Positions 8,256 through 19,167 of a stretch of 64,000 nt of DNA are shown here, piece after piece. The stretch covers positions 310,001 through 374,000 of the forward strand of contig NZ_FOMD01000002.1 of assembly GCF_900112525.1 (NCBI RefSeq), read 5' to 3'. The notes beneath the pieces are model-generated. The model was not told the origin of the DNA, ran no database searches, and saw nothing but the letters and a program-made list of their open reading frames with translations. Position 1 is the first letter of the stretch. Every line of letters begins with the position of its first letter. A program made the translations under genes and the position numbers. The DNA comes from Klenkia taihuensis. GTDB taxonomy: Bacteria > Actinomycetota > Actinomycetes > Mycobacteriales > Geodermatophilaceae.

Positions 8256-9548
8256 GTGAACCTAGTGCGCTTGACTGTGCCGGTGGCCGACCTGACCGAC
8301 ACCGAGGCCCGCGTCCTGGACGCCGTCGACGAGGCCTGGGCGCTCGACCGGCTGCGCGAGCTGGTCGCCGTCCCCTCGGTCGGCGGCACCGTGGCGGAGT
8401 CCGAGGCCCAGCACCTCGTCGCCGGCTGGCTGGCCGACCTCGGCGCCGACACCGACGTGTGGGCGATCGACCTGGTCGCCGCGGCCACCGCGCCCGACGC
8501 CCCCGGCCAGGAGGTCGTGCGGGAGGAGGCGTGGGGCGTCGTCGGCACCCTGGGCGGGGACGGCGAGCCCGGCCTGGTGCTCTGCGGGCACACCGACGTC
8601 GTCCCGCCCGGCGACCCCGAGCTGTGGGGCGGCGACCCGTTCACCCCCCGGCTCGCCGACGGCGTGCTGCACGGCCGCGGCACCTGCGACATGAAGGGCG
8701 GCCTGGTCGCCGCGCTGGCCGCCGCCCGCGCGGTCGCCGCGTCGGGGGTGGCCCTGGCCCGGCCGCTGGCGGTGCACAGCGTCGTCGGCGAGGAGGACGG
8801 CGGGCTGGGGGCCTGGGCCACGCTGCAGCGGGGGCACCGCGGCGCCGCGTGCGTCGTCCCCGAACCCACCGCCGGGTCGGTGATGACCGCCAACGCCGGC
8901 GCCCTGACCTTCCGGCTCACCGTCACCGGCCTCGCCGCCCACGGCGCGATGCGCGACCAGGGGGTCAGCGCGGTCGAGCTGTTCGGCGAGCTGCACACCG
9001 CGCTGCGCGCCTTCGAGGCGACCCGGCAGTCCGACGTCGACCGGTTCGCCGGCACCGCGCTGCCCTACGGCCTGTCCATCGGCACGGTGCACGCCGGCGA
9101 CTGGTCCTCCTCCGTGCCCGACCGGCTGGTCGCCGAGGGCCGCTACGGCGTGCGGGTCGACGAGCCGGTGGAGACCGCCCGCGAGCTGCTCGAGGCCGCC
9201 GTCGCCGGGTTCTGCGCCGGCCACCCGTGGCTGGCCGAGCACCCGGTGCGGGTCGAGTGGGTGGGCGGCAGCTTCGCCAGCGGCCGGCTGCCGCAGGGCT
9301 CGCCGCTGCTGCCCGCCGTCCAGCGGGCCGTCGTCGACGCCGGGCGGCCCCGCCCCGCCGAGCGGTACGTCCCGGCCGGCACCGACCTGCGGCTCTACGC
9401 CGCCGCCGGGGTGCCCACGCTGCACTACGGCCCCGGCGACCTGGCGCTGGCGCACGGCCCGCGCGAGCAGGTGCCGCTGGCCGACGTCGTGCACGTGGCC
9501 CGGGTGCTCGCGCTCACCGCGCTGCGGCAGTGCACGGTGGAGGCATGA
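8256..9548 (+). CDS. M20-family metallopeptidase/deacetylase (ArgE/DapE type)
   Basis: A zinc-dependent amidohydrolase that removes an acyl or aminoacyl group from an amino-acid-like substrate. Metal ligands are visible in order: GHTDVVPPGD, HGRGTCDMKGG, the general base pair GEEDGG, a later Glu in VVPEPT, and the final His in AHGPREQ. A dimerisation domain lies in the middle. At up to 430 residues it has family length. The start is uncertain: GTG at 8256 is only 5 bases from the divergent gene, and in-frame GTGs at 8265 and 8277 are alternatives. The downstream HD gene overlaps its stop (ATGA). The substrate is not assignable. Confidence 0.85.
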   Translation: MNLVRLTVPVADLTDTEARVLDAVDEAWALDRLRELVAVPSVGGTVAESEAQHLVAGWLADLGADTDVWAIDLVAAATAPDAPGQEVVREEAWGVVGTLGGDGEPGLVLCGHTDVVPPGDPELWGGDPFTPRLADGVLHGRGTCDMKGGLVAALAAARAVAASGVALARPLAVHSVVGEEDGGLGAWATLQRGHRGAACVVPEPTAGSVMTANAGALTFRLTVTGLAAHGAMRDQGVSAVELFGELHTALRAFEATRQSDVDRFAGTALPYGLSIGTVHAGDWSSSVPDRLVAEGRYGVRVDEPVETARELLEAAVAGFCAGHPWLAEHPVRVEWVGGSFASGRLPQGSPLLPAVQRAVVDAGRPRPAERYVPAGTDLRLYAAAGVPTLHYGPGDLALAHGPREQVPLADVVHVARVLALTALRQCTVEA

Positions 9549-10168
9549 CCGTCCAGTTCGAGGACTTCGCTGCCCTGACCGAGGACTCCCCCACCGCCCG
9601 CACCGAGTGGGCCGCGGTCGTCGACGCCTGGGGCGAGGACCACCGCCGCTACCACGACCTGGCGCACCTGGCCGCCGTCCTCGGGGTGGCCGGGCAGCTG
9701 GCCGGGCACGCCACCGACCCCGCGGCAGTCGCCCTGGCCGCCTGGTACCACGACGTCGTCTACGACCCCACCGCCGCGGACAACGAGGAGCTCAGCGCGC
9801 AGCGGGCGCAGGCCGGGCTGCGCGGGCTGGTCCCCGAGGACCGGCTGGCGGAGGTGGTCCGGCTGGTGCGGCTGACCGCCGGCCACGACCCGGCCGACGA
9901 CGACGCCGACGGCGCGGTGCTCTGCGACGCCGACCTCGCGGTGCTCGCCTCCCCCGCGCAGGCCTACGCCGGCTACGCCTCCGCCGTCCGGGAGGAGTAC
10001 GGGCACCTGGACGACGCCACGTTCACCGCCGGCCGGATCGGCGTCCTGGAGTCGTTGCTGGCGCTGCCCCGGCTCTACCGGACGCCGACGGCGCAGCCCT
10101 GGGAGGCCCCGGCGCGGGCCAACCTCAGTGCGGAGCTGCAGCTGCTCCGCGCCCGTGCGGCTTCCTGA
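9545..10168 (+). CDS. HD-domain metal-dependent phosphohydrolase-like protein
   Basis: A 207-residue protein of the predicted HD-superfamily group related to YedJ-like proteins. Motifs are RRYHDLAHL near residue 35, AWYHDVVYDP with the His-Asp pair near residue 75, and the distal Asp in CDADLAVL. It is probably a hydrolase acting on a nucleotide or small phosphate ester; the substrate is unknown. The ATG overlaps the peptidase stop by four bases, indicating co-translation. Its 3' end overlaps the convergent DUF4031 gene by 44 bases. Confidence 0.78.
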   Translation: MTVQFEDFAALTEDSPTARTEWAAVVDAWGEDHRRYHDLAHLAAVLGVAGQLAGHATDPAAVALAAWYHDVVYDPTAADNEELSAQRAQAGLRGLVPEDRLAEVVRLVRLTAGHDPADDDADGAVLCDADLAVLASPAQAYAGYASAVREEYGHLDDATFTAGRIGVLESLLALPRLYRTPTAQPWEAPARANLSAELQLLRARAAS

Positions 10169-10409
10169 GCCCCGCCCCCCGCAGCCGGGCCAGCAGCTCC
10201 CGGCAGCCCACCGGCTCCGCGCCCGCGGCGACCGCGACGGCGTGCAGCTCCTCGGGGACGTCGTAGTGGTCGCCCTGGAACGCCCGCCGCGGGATGCCGA
10301 GCTCGGCGGCGACGAAGGCGTGCAGCTCGTCGTAGGAGACGTCGCTGACCAGGTGCGACCACAGCCGGCCGCGCCAGGGCCAGACGGGGGTGTCGATCAG
10401 CACGGCCAC
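10125..10409 (-). CDS. DUF4031 domain protein
   Basis: A 94-residue protein whose first 80 residues match the DUF4031 family, including the N-terminal MAVLIDTPVWPWRGRLWSHL, the SYDELHAFA-like helix, and RRAFQGDHYDVPEE. Members are small cytoplasmic proteins without known biochemical activity. The last 15 codons overlap the convergent HD-domain gene. The Arg/Ala/Pro-rich tail looks like read-through beyond the conserved domain. Confidence 0.72.
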   Translation of the reverse strand: MAVLIDTPVWPWRGRLWSHLVSDVSYDELHAFVAAELGIPRRAFQGDHYDVPEELHAVAVAAGAEPVGCRELLARLRGAGLRKPHGRGAAAAPH

Positions 10410-10441
10410 GGTCGACAGTGTCCCCCGCTACGGTCGCGGGC

Positions 10442-11437
10442 GTGACCACAACGACCCGCTGGGGCATCGTCGGACCGGGCCGCATCGCCGAGAACGTGGT
10501 GCGCGACTTCGTGCACGTACCCGGCGCGGAGGTCACCGCCGTCGGCTCGCGCGCGCTGGACCGGGCGCAGGGCTTCGCGCAGCGGCACGGCATCGGCACC
10601 GCGCACGGCTCCTACGCCGACCTCGTCGCCGACCCCGACGTCGACGTGCTCTACCTGGCCACCCCGCACCCGCAGCACCACGCCGTGGCGCTGGAGGCGA
10701 TCGCCGCGGGCAAGCACCTGTTGGTTGAGAAGTCCTTCACCGCCACCGTCGCCGGCGCGCAGGAGGTCGTGGACGCCGCCCGCGCCGCCGGGGTGTTCGT
10801 CATGGAGGCGATGTGGACCCGCTTCCAGCCCGCCGTCGTCCGGCTGCGGGAGCTGGTGGCCGACGGCGCGGTCGGCGAGGTGCGCAGCGTGCAGGCCGAC
10901 CTCGGCGTGGCCCGGGAGTTCGACCCCGAGGACCGGCTGTTCGCCCACGAGCTCGGCGGCGGCGCGCTGCTGGACCTCGGGGTCTACGTCGTGTCCTTCG
11001 CCCAGATGCTGCTCGGGGACCCCGACACCGTCACCGCGACCGGGTCGACCTTCCCGACCGGGGTGGACGCCGAGGCCAGCCTGCTGCTCGGGTACGCCGC
11101 CGGCCGCTCGGCCGCCCTCATGACCTCGCTGCGCAACGCGCTGCCCGGCCAGGCCCGGGTGTACGGCACCGAGGGCTGGGTCGACGTCCTGCCGCGGTTC
11201 CACCACCCGGCCACGATCGTGCTGCACCGCGCCGGCGCCGAGCCGGAGACGATCACCCTGCCGCCGGACGGCACCGGGTACAGCCACGAGGTCGCCGAGG
11301 TGCACGCGGGCGTGCTGGCCGGCCGCACGGAGTCCGCGGTCATGCCGCTGGCCGACACCCTCGCGGTCATGCGGGTGCTGGAGGAGGCCGCCGGCCAGCT
11401 CGGCGTGCAGTTCGCGGAGGCCCCGCCCACCCCCTAG
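10442..11437 (+). CDS. Gfo/Idh/MocA family NAD(P)-dependent oxidoreductase
   Basis: A 331-residue two-domain dehydrogenase. The N-terminal Rossmann fold starts WGIVGPGRIAENV. The family catalytic lysine is in LLVEKSFT, where the usual E-K-P is E-K-S. The C-terminal alpha/beta domain includes GGGALLDLGVY. Substrates in this family are sugars, inositols and trans-dihydrodiols; which one applies here is not evident. I chose GTG at 10442 because the fold begins right after it. An earlier in-frame GTG at 10418 would add eight residues. It converges on the iron-binding lipoprotein gene with an 8-base gap. Confidence 0.85.
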   Translation: MTTTTRWGIVGPGRIAENVVRDFVHVPGAEVTAVGSRALDRAQGFAQRHGIGTAHGSYADLVADPDVDVLYLATPHPQHHAVALEAIAAGKHLLVEKSFTATVAGAQEVVDAARAAGVFVMEAMWTRFQPAVVRLRELVADGAVGEVRSVQADLGVAREFDPEDRLFAHELGGGALLDLGVYVVSFAQMLLGDPDTVTATGSTFPTGVDAEASLLLGYAAGRSAALMTSLRNALPGQARVYGTEGWVDVLPRFHHPATIVLHRAGAEPETITLPPDGTGYSHEVAEVHAGVLAGRTESAVMPLADTLAVMRVLEEAAGQLGVQFAEAPPTP

Positions 11438-11445
11438 GCAGGGGG

Positions 11446-12453
11446 TCAGGACTGCGGCTGCTCCACCGCGGTGGCCGGGTCACCGTCGGCCGCGGCGGCC
11501 AGCGGGTCGACGAGCTGGTCGAGCAGGTAGGGCAGCGACAGCGGGCTGCCGAAGCCCAGCGCGGCGGACACGGCGCTGGAGTACTGGCCCAGCAGCACGG
11601 TGCGGTCCTCGGTGACCACGGCGAGCTGCGAGACCACGGTGTCGGCGTCCAGGGCGGCCTGGTCGTAGCCGTTCTCCACCAGCACGTCGGCGTCGAGCAG
11701 GTCCAGCCGCTCGGCCGACAGCTCGGCGGAGGTCTCCGGCACGGCGAAGCCCAGGTCGGAGAAGAACTGGGTGCGCAGGTCGTCCTGGCCCAGCAGGTAG
11801 TGGCCCGAGCCGCCGAGACCGGTCAGGTCGACGGCCACCGACGCCCCCTCGAAGGCCGGGTTGGCCTCGACGGCGTCGGCGAAGCGGCCTTCGACGTCGT
11901 CGACGAGCTGCTGCGCCTCGTCCTCGACGCCCAGCGCGCGGCCGGTGAGCAGGGTCTGCTCCTGCCACGGGGTGGCGCCGTCGGCGTACTCGTCGGTCTG
12001 GGCCAGGGTCGGCGCGATCGCCGACAGCTGGTCGTAGGTGGCCTGGTCGATGAAGGAGTAGACGCCGACGATGAGGTCGGGCTGCAGCGCCGCGATCTCC
12101 TCGAGGTTGAGCTCCTCGCTGCCCACGGTCGGGATGTCCTCGTCGGGCAGCTGGCCGGCCGCCCAGGGGCGCTGGGTGGCGTCGTAGTCGCCGAGCAGCT
12201 CGCGCTCGCCGACCAGGGTGCCGCCCAGGGCGAGCACGAAGTCGGCGTCGTTGAAGCCGATCGTCACGACCCGCTCGGGCCGCTCCGGGATCTCGGTGGT
12301 GCCGAAGGCGTTCTCGATGCTGACCGGGAAGGCGTCCGACGAGCCGGACGACGACGCGGCGGAGGAGCCGGCGGCGTCCTCGTCGGACCCGCCGCAGGCG
12401 GCCAGGGTCAGGGCGAGGGCGGTGGTGGCGAGGGCGGCCAGGGGGCGGCGCAT
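11446..12453 (-). CDS. Iron-siderophore ABC transporter substrate-binding lipoprotein
   Basis: A 335-residue periplasmic-binding-protein-fold lipoprotein (FecB/FepB type). The signal peptide ends in LTLAAC (Cys about 20), then a Ser/Ala-rich linker, then the two-lobe binding domain (PERVVTIGFNDADFVLALG at the start, LQPDLIVGVYS in the middle). It captures a ferric siderophore outside the cell for an ABC importer. No permease or ATPase is nearby, so the importer must be encoded elsewhere. I chose ATG at 12453 because it begins the signal peptide. A DtxR/IdeR-type iron box sits 36 bases upstream, so iron repression is likely. Confidence 0.9.
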   Translation of the reverse strand: MRRPLAALATTALALTLAACGGSDEDAAGSSAASSSGSSDAFPVSIENAFGTTEIPERPERVVTIGFNDADFVLALGGTLVGERELLGDYDATQRPWAAGQLPDEDIPTVGSEELNLEEIAALQPDLIVGVYSFIDQATYDQLSAIAPTLAQTDEYADGATPWQEQTLLTGRALGVEDEAQQLVDDVEGRFADAVEANPAFEGASVAVDLTGLGGSGHYLLGQDDLRTQFFSDLGFAVPETSAELSAERLDLLDADVLVENGYDQAALDADTVVSQLAVVTEDRTVLLGQYSSAVSAALGFGSPLSLPYLLDQLVDPLAAAADGDPATAVEQPQS

Positions 12454-12488
12454 GCGGGGGCTCCTGTGGATCGGACGAGGTCGTCCGC

Positions 12489-12507
12489 TGAGGTTAGCCT
12501 TACCTGT
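12489..12507 (-). promoter_or_regulatory. DtxR/IdeR-type iron box
   Basis: The 19 bases TGAGGTTAGCCTTACCTGT match 15 of 19 positions of the actinobacterial iron-box consensus TTAGGTTAGSCTAACCTAA. The site lies 36-54 bases upstream of the siderophore-binding lipoprotein start, where a repressor would block the promoter. Confidence 0.75.
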
Positions 12508-12535
12508 GCGCCTACCGATCACCCGGGTACGCGGA

Positions 12536-12566
12536 CGGGGCCGCCCTCCTGAGGAGGACGGCCCCG
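12536..12566 (-). terminator. Terminator hairpin after groEL
   Basis: GC-rich arms CGGGGCCG and CGGCCCCG are extended by CCTCCT/AGGA pairing with one imperfection, 35-65 bases past the groEL stop codon. No T tract follows, which is usual for this GC content. Confidence 0.65.
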
Positions 12567-12600
12567 CCGTGGTGCGTGGTGGTGCTGGGTGGTGCAGGAC

Positions 12601-14850
<2,250 letters not shown>

Positions 14851-15972
14851 CTAGCCGACGGCGAGCGCCCCGGTCAGCACGCCGGCGCCGTCGTGGCCGG
14901 CCGCGGCGAGGGTGAGCGCGGCGACCCGCTCGGCCGCCCGGCCGTCGCCGAAGGGGCTCGGACGCCGGGAGAGCTCCTCCGGCCAGCCCGGCCGCAGCAG
15001 CCGGCGGGCCGCGGGCAGGACGCCCTCGGGCCCGGTCAGCTCGGCGAACCCGGCGTCGACCGCCTCGGGCCGCTCGGTGCTGTTCCGGACCACCACCAGC
15101 GGCTTGCCCAGCACGGTGACCTCCTCCTGGACACCGCCGGAGTCCGACACGAGCAGCCGGGCGCCGGCGGCCAGCGCGAGGAAGGTCGCGTGGTCCACCG
15201 GCCCGGTGCCGCGCACCGCGGGCGGGAGCACGGCCCCGGCGGCGGTCAGGGCGGCGCGGGTGCGCGGGTGCAGCGGGAGCAGCACCGGCAGGCCGAGCAG
15301 GTCCAGCGCCTGCAGCAGCGCGCGCAGCCGCTCCGGGTCGTCGGTGTTCTCCGGGCGGTGCACGGTCGCGAGCACGTACTGCCCGGCGACCACCCCGTGC
15401 GCGGCCTGCACCGCGGCCCGGACGGCGGGGGCCGGCAGCGCGCGGCGGGTGGCCTCGACGATGGTGTTGCCGGTGACGTGCACGGCCGAGGCCGGCGTCC
15501 CGGCGCGGAGCAGGTGCTCGGCGTTGCCCCGGGTCGCCGCGCAGTGCACGTCGGCCACCGCCCCGATCACCAGCCGGTTGACCTCTTCGGGCATGGCCCG
15601 GTCGAAGGAGCGCAGCCCGGCCTCCACGTGCACCACCGGGATGCCGAGGTGGTGGGCGGCCTGCGCGCCGGCGTTGGCCGAGTTGGTGTCGCCCTGCACC
15701 ACGACGGCGTCGGGCCGGTCGGTGCGGAACCAGTCGGTCAGGCCGGTCAGCATGGCCGCGACCTGGCCGGCCCGGTCGCGGCCGCCGACGCCGCGCAGCG
15801 GCTGCACCGGCCGGGGCATGCCGACCCCCGCGAAGAACACGTCGGTCAGGTCGGCGTCCCAGTGCTGGCCGGTGGCCAGCGGGGAGGCGGCCGGGCCGAG
15901 GGCGGCGACCACCGGGGCGAGCTTGATGATCTCGGGCCGGGTGCCCATGACCACCGCGACCCGCGGCGTCAT
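14851..15972 (-). CDS. wecB: UDP-N-acetylglucosamine 2-epimerase (non-hydrolysing)
   Basis: Interconverts UDP-GlcNAc and UDP-ManNAc, supplying ManNAc units for surface polysaccharides. The 373-residue protein has the GT-B-like fold marks of the family: VMGTRPEIIKLAPV at the start, HVEAGLRS near residue 125, VTGNTIVEA, and the C-terminal nucleotide-binding SDSGGVQEEV. The ATG at 15972 overlaps the stop of the secreted-protein gene by four bases (ATGA), placing it in the exosortase/glycosyltransferase operon and implying a role in that glycan. Confidence 0.92.
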   Translation of the reverse strand: MTPRVAVVMGTRPEIIKLAPVVAALGPAASPLATGQHWDADLTDVFFAGVGMPRPVQPLRGVGGRDRAGQVAAMLTGLTDWFRTDRPDAVVVQGDTNSANAGAQAAHHLGIPVVHVEAGLRSFDRAMPEEVNRLVIGAVADVHCAATRGNAEHLLRAGTPASAVHVTGNTIVEATRRALPAPAVRAAVQAAHGVVAGQYVLATVHRPENTDDPERLRALLQALDLLGLPVLLPLHPRTRAALTAAGAVLPPAVRGTGPVDHATFLALAAGARLLVSDSGGVQEEVTVLGKPLVVVRNSTERPEAVDAGFAELTGPEGVLPAARRLLRPGWPEELSRRPSPFGDGRAAERVAALTLAAAGHDGAGVLTGALAVG

Positions 15973-16811
15973 GCGACCAGCACCGAGCCGGCCCGACGGC
16001 GGACGAAGCGGACGGCGAGCACGCCCCAGCCGGCGACGACGGCGCCGGCGCCGGCGGTCCAGCCCGACAGCGGGACGGCCGGCACGGGCACCGTCGCCAC
16101 GTTCAGGCCGCAGCTGGAGGCGGCGACGTCCACCGCGGCGGTGCTGCCGAGCAACGACACGGCGAGCGCACTGACCCGGACGCTGCCCGCGCCCTGCGGC
16201 TGGGTCTGCCCGTTGAGCAGGATCGTCGCGACGCCGGGGACCGAGACGCTGACCCCGGTGCCCGGGTTGACCGGCAGCGCGATGGCCACGGCGGTGGTCA
16301 CCCGGGCGTTGGTCAGGGTGACGCCGGTGGTGACGGCACCCGCGGAGGTCGCGGTGCAGCGGGAGGTGATGGCGTCGGCCTTGATGTCGACCGGGGTCAC
16401 CCCGCCGACGAGCCGGATGGTGACCCCGCCGCTGCCGGGCGTGACGGTGCAGGTGCCGTCGCTGCCGATGGCGATGCCGCCGCCGGTGCCGACCAGGCCG
16501 GCGCAGGCGGCCGAGGTGCCGTCGTTGCGGGCGACCGCCTGCTGCACCAGGACGCCGGAGGTGATGAGCGTCTGCGACCCCAGCACGCCCAGCGCGGGCT
16601 GGGCGTTGCCGCTGGTGCTGGCGGTCTGGCCGTCGCTGGTCGCGGAGAACGTCCCCGACGACACGGCCCCGCTCCCGGCCGCGGTGACCGTGGCGGCGAC
16701 GGCGGAGGCCTTCGAGGTGTCGGCCGACGCCGGGCCGGCCCACAGCGCCACCAGGGCCGCGGTGGCCGCGGCGACCAGGCCGGCACGGCGGCCGAGGCGG
16801 GATGCGGTCAC
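15969..16811 (-). CDS. Secreted protein with C-terminal exosortase-like sorting tail
   Basis: A 280-residue exported protein of unrecognised fold (resembling 'choice-of-anchor' type proteins). It has a Sec signal peptide (residues 1-30, ending in GPASA) and a Ser/Thr/Val/Gly-rich beta-type body. Residues 241-280 form a tripartite tail: Pro-rich VPVPAVPLSG, a hydrophobic helix (about 252-269) and an Arg cluster (RRR, 271-273). Signal, body, Pro motif, helix and Arg cluster together are how exosortase substrates are built. It lies directly downstream of the exosortase and glycosyltransferase genes with GTGA/ATGA overlaps. That it is the exosortase substrate is inferred. Confidence 0.72.
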   Translation of the reverse strand: MTASRLGRRAGLVAAATAALVALWAGPASADTSKASAVAATVTAAGSGAVSSGTFSATSDGQTASTSGNAQPALGVLGSQTLITSGVLVQQAVARNDGTSAACAGLVGTGGGIAIGSDGTCTVTPGSGGVTIRLVGGVTPVDIKADAITSRCTATSAGAVTTGVTLTNARVTTAVAIALPVNPGTGVSVSVPGVATILLNGQTQPQGAGSVRVSALAVSLLGSTAAVDVAASSCGLNVATVPVPAVPLSGWTAGAGAVVAGWGVLAVRFVRRRAGSVLVA

Positions 16812-18571
16812 GGGTGCGGCCTCCGGTCGGGGTCGGTCGGTGCGGGTGGGGCGGGACGGCGGCGACGCTCGGGCTGGCCGCCCATGAGGACGGGCGGGAT
16901 GCGCTCGGTGCCCGGTCCGTCCGGGGGCGCCGGCGGGGTCGCCGACGCGCGGGGACGGCTCGGCCGGACGGCGGGGCGGGAGGCGCCGCCGCCCACGCGG
17001 GGCTGCGCCGCGGTGGGCGGCTCCTCGGCGACGACGGCCACCGGGACCTCCACCGCGCGCGCCTCCGGCACCCGGGGGGCGCGGGTCCGCGCTGCACGGA
17101 CCTCGGCGGCCAGCGCCTCGGCGAGGGAGTCGTCGCTGAGCCAGTCGGGGTCACCGGGCGGCGCGGCGAAGCGGGCGGGCTCGACCGGCTCGGGCGCACG
17201 GCCCGATCCGCGGTGGCCGGGCCCGTCGTGGGCGGTCTTCTTCCAGTCGCGGCGACCGCGCAGCAGCCGGAGGAAGGCCCACCAGACGGCGGCCTGCAGG
17301 AGGTAGGCGTAGAGCACGTTCGCCAGCCCGAGCACGAAGGCCCGGCGCCGGGTGACCGTCCCCCCGCTGCGGGACCGGTAGACCGGGCCCCAGACCACGT
17401 GCGGCAGGACGCCGAACAGCGCGGCCAGCGGGACCAGGCCCCAGGCGCCCTGGGTCCACCAGTCGACGACGCCGTCGCCGGTGTGCGTCATGAAGTACAC
17501 CTGCACGCCGACGGCGGCCGGGAAGACCACCGAGCCCAGCAGTTGCGACCACGGCACCCACAGGTAGTAGGCGATCTCCAGGGCGCCAGGCAGGCTGACC
17601 TGCGGGGAGCAGATGATCGCCCAGAGGTAGCGCAGGCACTGCATGCCGCCCTGCGCCCACCGGCTGCGCTGGCGCAGCAGCGGCTTGATCCGCGGCAACC
17701 CGGTCTGGGCCACGAAGGTCTCGTCGCAGTACTCGGTGCGCCCGCCGGTGAGCAGCACGTGCAGGCCGAGCTCGAAGTCCTCCAGCAGGGCGCCGTGCCA
17801 CGGGGTGCCGAACTCGTCGGCGATCCGGTCCAGCGCGGCCATCCGGGTGAACTGGCCGTTGCCGCCCATGCCGACGCTGCCGGTGCGCCGGCGCAGGCTC
17901 TGCATGGCCGCTATCGGGCCGGTGAACTCCAGGTCCTGCAGCTGCACGAGCAGGGAGTCCCGGCGGGCGGGGAGCCGGTCGTCGGGGTCGACCAGGGAGT
18001 CCAGGTCGGCGGCGGCCAGGCCGTCGATGTCGTCGGTGACGCGCACCTGCACCTGCACCGCGGCCACCCGGGGGTCGACCAGGTAGCCGCAGATGACGTC
18101 GGGCGCCAGCCGCTCGAGCCGGGCGTCGGCGTCCAGGACGCCGACCACGACGCGGTGCCGGTCGGCGTCGGCGGGCAGCGACGCGGCGATGGCGCGCCAG
18201 GCGGCGTTGAGCGCGGCGCCCTTGCCGCGGCGGGCGTCGGGCAGCGAGCGGGTGACCACCCGCAGCTGAGGGAACTGCAGCTGCAGGTCGGCGAGGACGT
18301 CGGGGGTCAGGTCGGTCGAGCCGTCGTCGACCACCCAGACGGTGGCCTCGGGGAAGGTGCCCAGCAGGTGCCGCACCGTCCCGCCGACGACCAGCTCCTC
18401 GTCCAGGCAGGGCACCACGAAGTGGAAGTCGTGGCCCTCGCGGCTGCCGGGCACGCCGTCGGTCCGGCGGAGGAACGGTCGCATTATGAACACGACGTAG
18501 AGCAGGAACCCCACGCAGAGCAGGAACGCGGTGGTGTTCAGCGCGGCCAGGGCGAGGTTGTCGGCGTTCAC
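16808..18571 (-). CDS. Processive family 2 glycosyltransferase, membrane-bound
   Basis: A 587-residue polysaccharide synthase-type enzyme. After one N-terminal helix (about 5-30), the catalytic domain shows VVDDGSTD, the DxD motif in GVLDADARLE, the acceptor-site EDFELGLH, and the processivity signature QRSRW. Several membrane helices follow (about 360-490), then a roughly 130-residue Pro/Ala/Arg-rich cytoplasmic tail. It probably polymerises and exports a glycan from UDP-sugars; the sugar is unknown, though the adjacent UDP-GlcNAc 2-epimerase points to GlcNAc/ManNAc. The GTG at 18571 overlaps the exosortase stop (GTGA), with GAGGAGG upstream. Confidence 0.87.
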   Translation of the reverse strand: MNADNLALAALNTTAFLLCVGFLLYVVFIMRPFLRRTDGVPGSREGHDFHFVVPCLDEELVVGGTVRHLLGTFPEATVWVVDDGSTDLTPDVLADLQLQFPQLRVVTRSLPDARRGKGAALNAAWRAIAASLPADADRHRVVVGVLDADARLERLAPDVICGYLVDPRVAAVQVQVRVTDDIDGLAAADLDSLVDPDDRLPARRDSLLVQLQDLEFTGPIAAMQSLRRRTGSVGMGGNGQFTRMAALDRIADEFGTPWHGALLEDFELGLHVLLTGGRTEYCDETFVAQTGLPRIKPLLRQRSRWAQGGMQCLRYLWAIICSPQVSLPGALEIAYYLWVPWSQLLGSVVFPAAVGVQVYFMTHTGDGVVDWWTQGAWGLVPLAALFGVLPHVVWGPVYRSRSGGTVTRRRAFVLGLANVLYAYLLQAAVWWAFLRLLRGRRDWKKTAHDGPGHRGSGRAPEPVEPARFAAPPGDPDWLSDDSLAEALAAEVRAARTRAPRVPEARAVEVPVAVVAEEPPTAAQPRVGGGASRPAVRPSRPRASATPPAPPDGPGTERIPPVLMGGQPERRRRPAPPAPTDPDRRPHP

Positions 18572-19167
18572 CGGTGGGCCTCCTCGAGGTCCCGGGGGTC
18601 GACCGCGGGCGACTGGTAGGTGCCGCGCAGCAGCACCAGCAGGTAGGCGGTACCGGCCAGCACGACGCCGAGCGTGCTCACGGCGGTGCCCACGAGCACG
18701 TGGGTGCGGGCGTACCCGACCTCGGGGCCCCAGTGGGCCATGCCGGCGGTGATGGCCAGCATCCGGGCCTGGTTGACCGCCAGGATCACCAGCACGGCGG
18801 TGGCCAGCGAGGTGAAGGCCCGCACGGCCGGGATGCGGCGGACGGCGAGCAGCACGGTGGTGGCGGCGACGAAGGGCAGCAGCAGGAAGGCCGCGGTGCA
18901 GCCGACGGTGATGTCGATGCCGGTGGCCTGGCCGTCGACGGTGAACAGCACCGACCGGCCGACCTGGTAGGCGTCCTCGAGCCCGATGAGCCGGGCGGTC
19001 CACGCCGTGACGGCGGCCTCGAGGGCCTGCAGCAGGTCGGCGTACCAGAGCATCACCAGCACGGTGGCGACACCGCCGGCGACCATGCCGGGCCGGACCA
19101 GGCCGACGTCGGCGGTGTGGTCGGTGTCGCCCCGCATGGCCCAGGGCTCCACCGCCCCGGCCGTCAC
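18568..19167 (-). CDS. Actinobacterial exosortase/archaeosortase-family transpeptidase
   Basis: A 199-residue multi-pass membrane protein with the exosortase catalytic triad in order: Cys90 in DITVGCTAAF, Arg135 in VNQARML and His156 in YARTHVLVG, each at a helix boundary as in the family. Exosortases cleave a C-terminal sorting tail of exported proteins and attach them to a surface component. I chose GTG at 19167 because it forms the same GTGA overlap with the upstream gene as seen throughout this operon; ATG at 19137 is the alternative. Assignment to an actinobacterial subtype (XrtR/XrtS-like) cannot be settled here. Confidence 0.85.
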   Translation of the reverse strand: MTAGAVEPWAMRGDTDHTADVGLVRPGMVAGGVATVLVMLWYADLLQALEAAVTAWTARLIGLEDAYQVGRSVLFTVDGQATGIDITVGCTAAFLLLPFVAATTVLLAVRRIPAVRAFTSLATAVLVILAVNQARMLAITAGMAHWGPEVGYARTHVLVGTAVSTLGVVLAGTAYLLVLLRGTYQSPAVDPRDLEEAHR

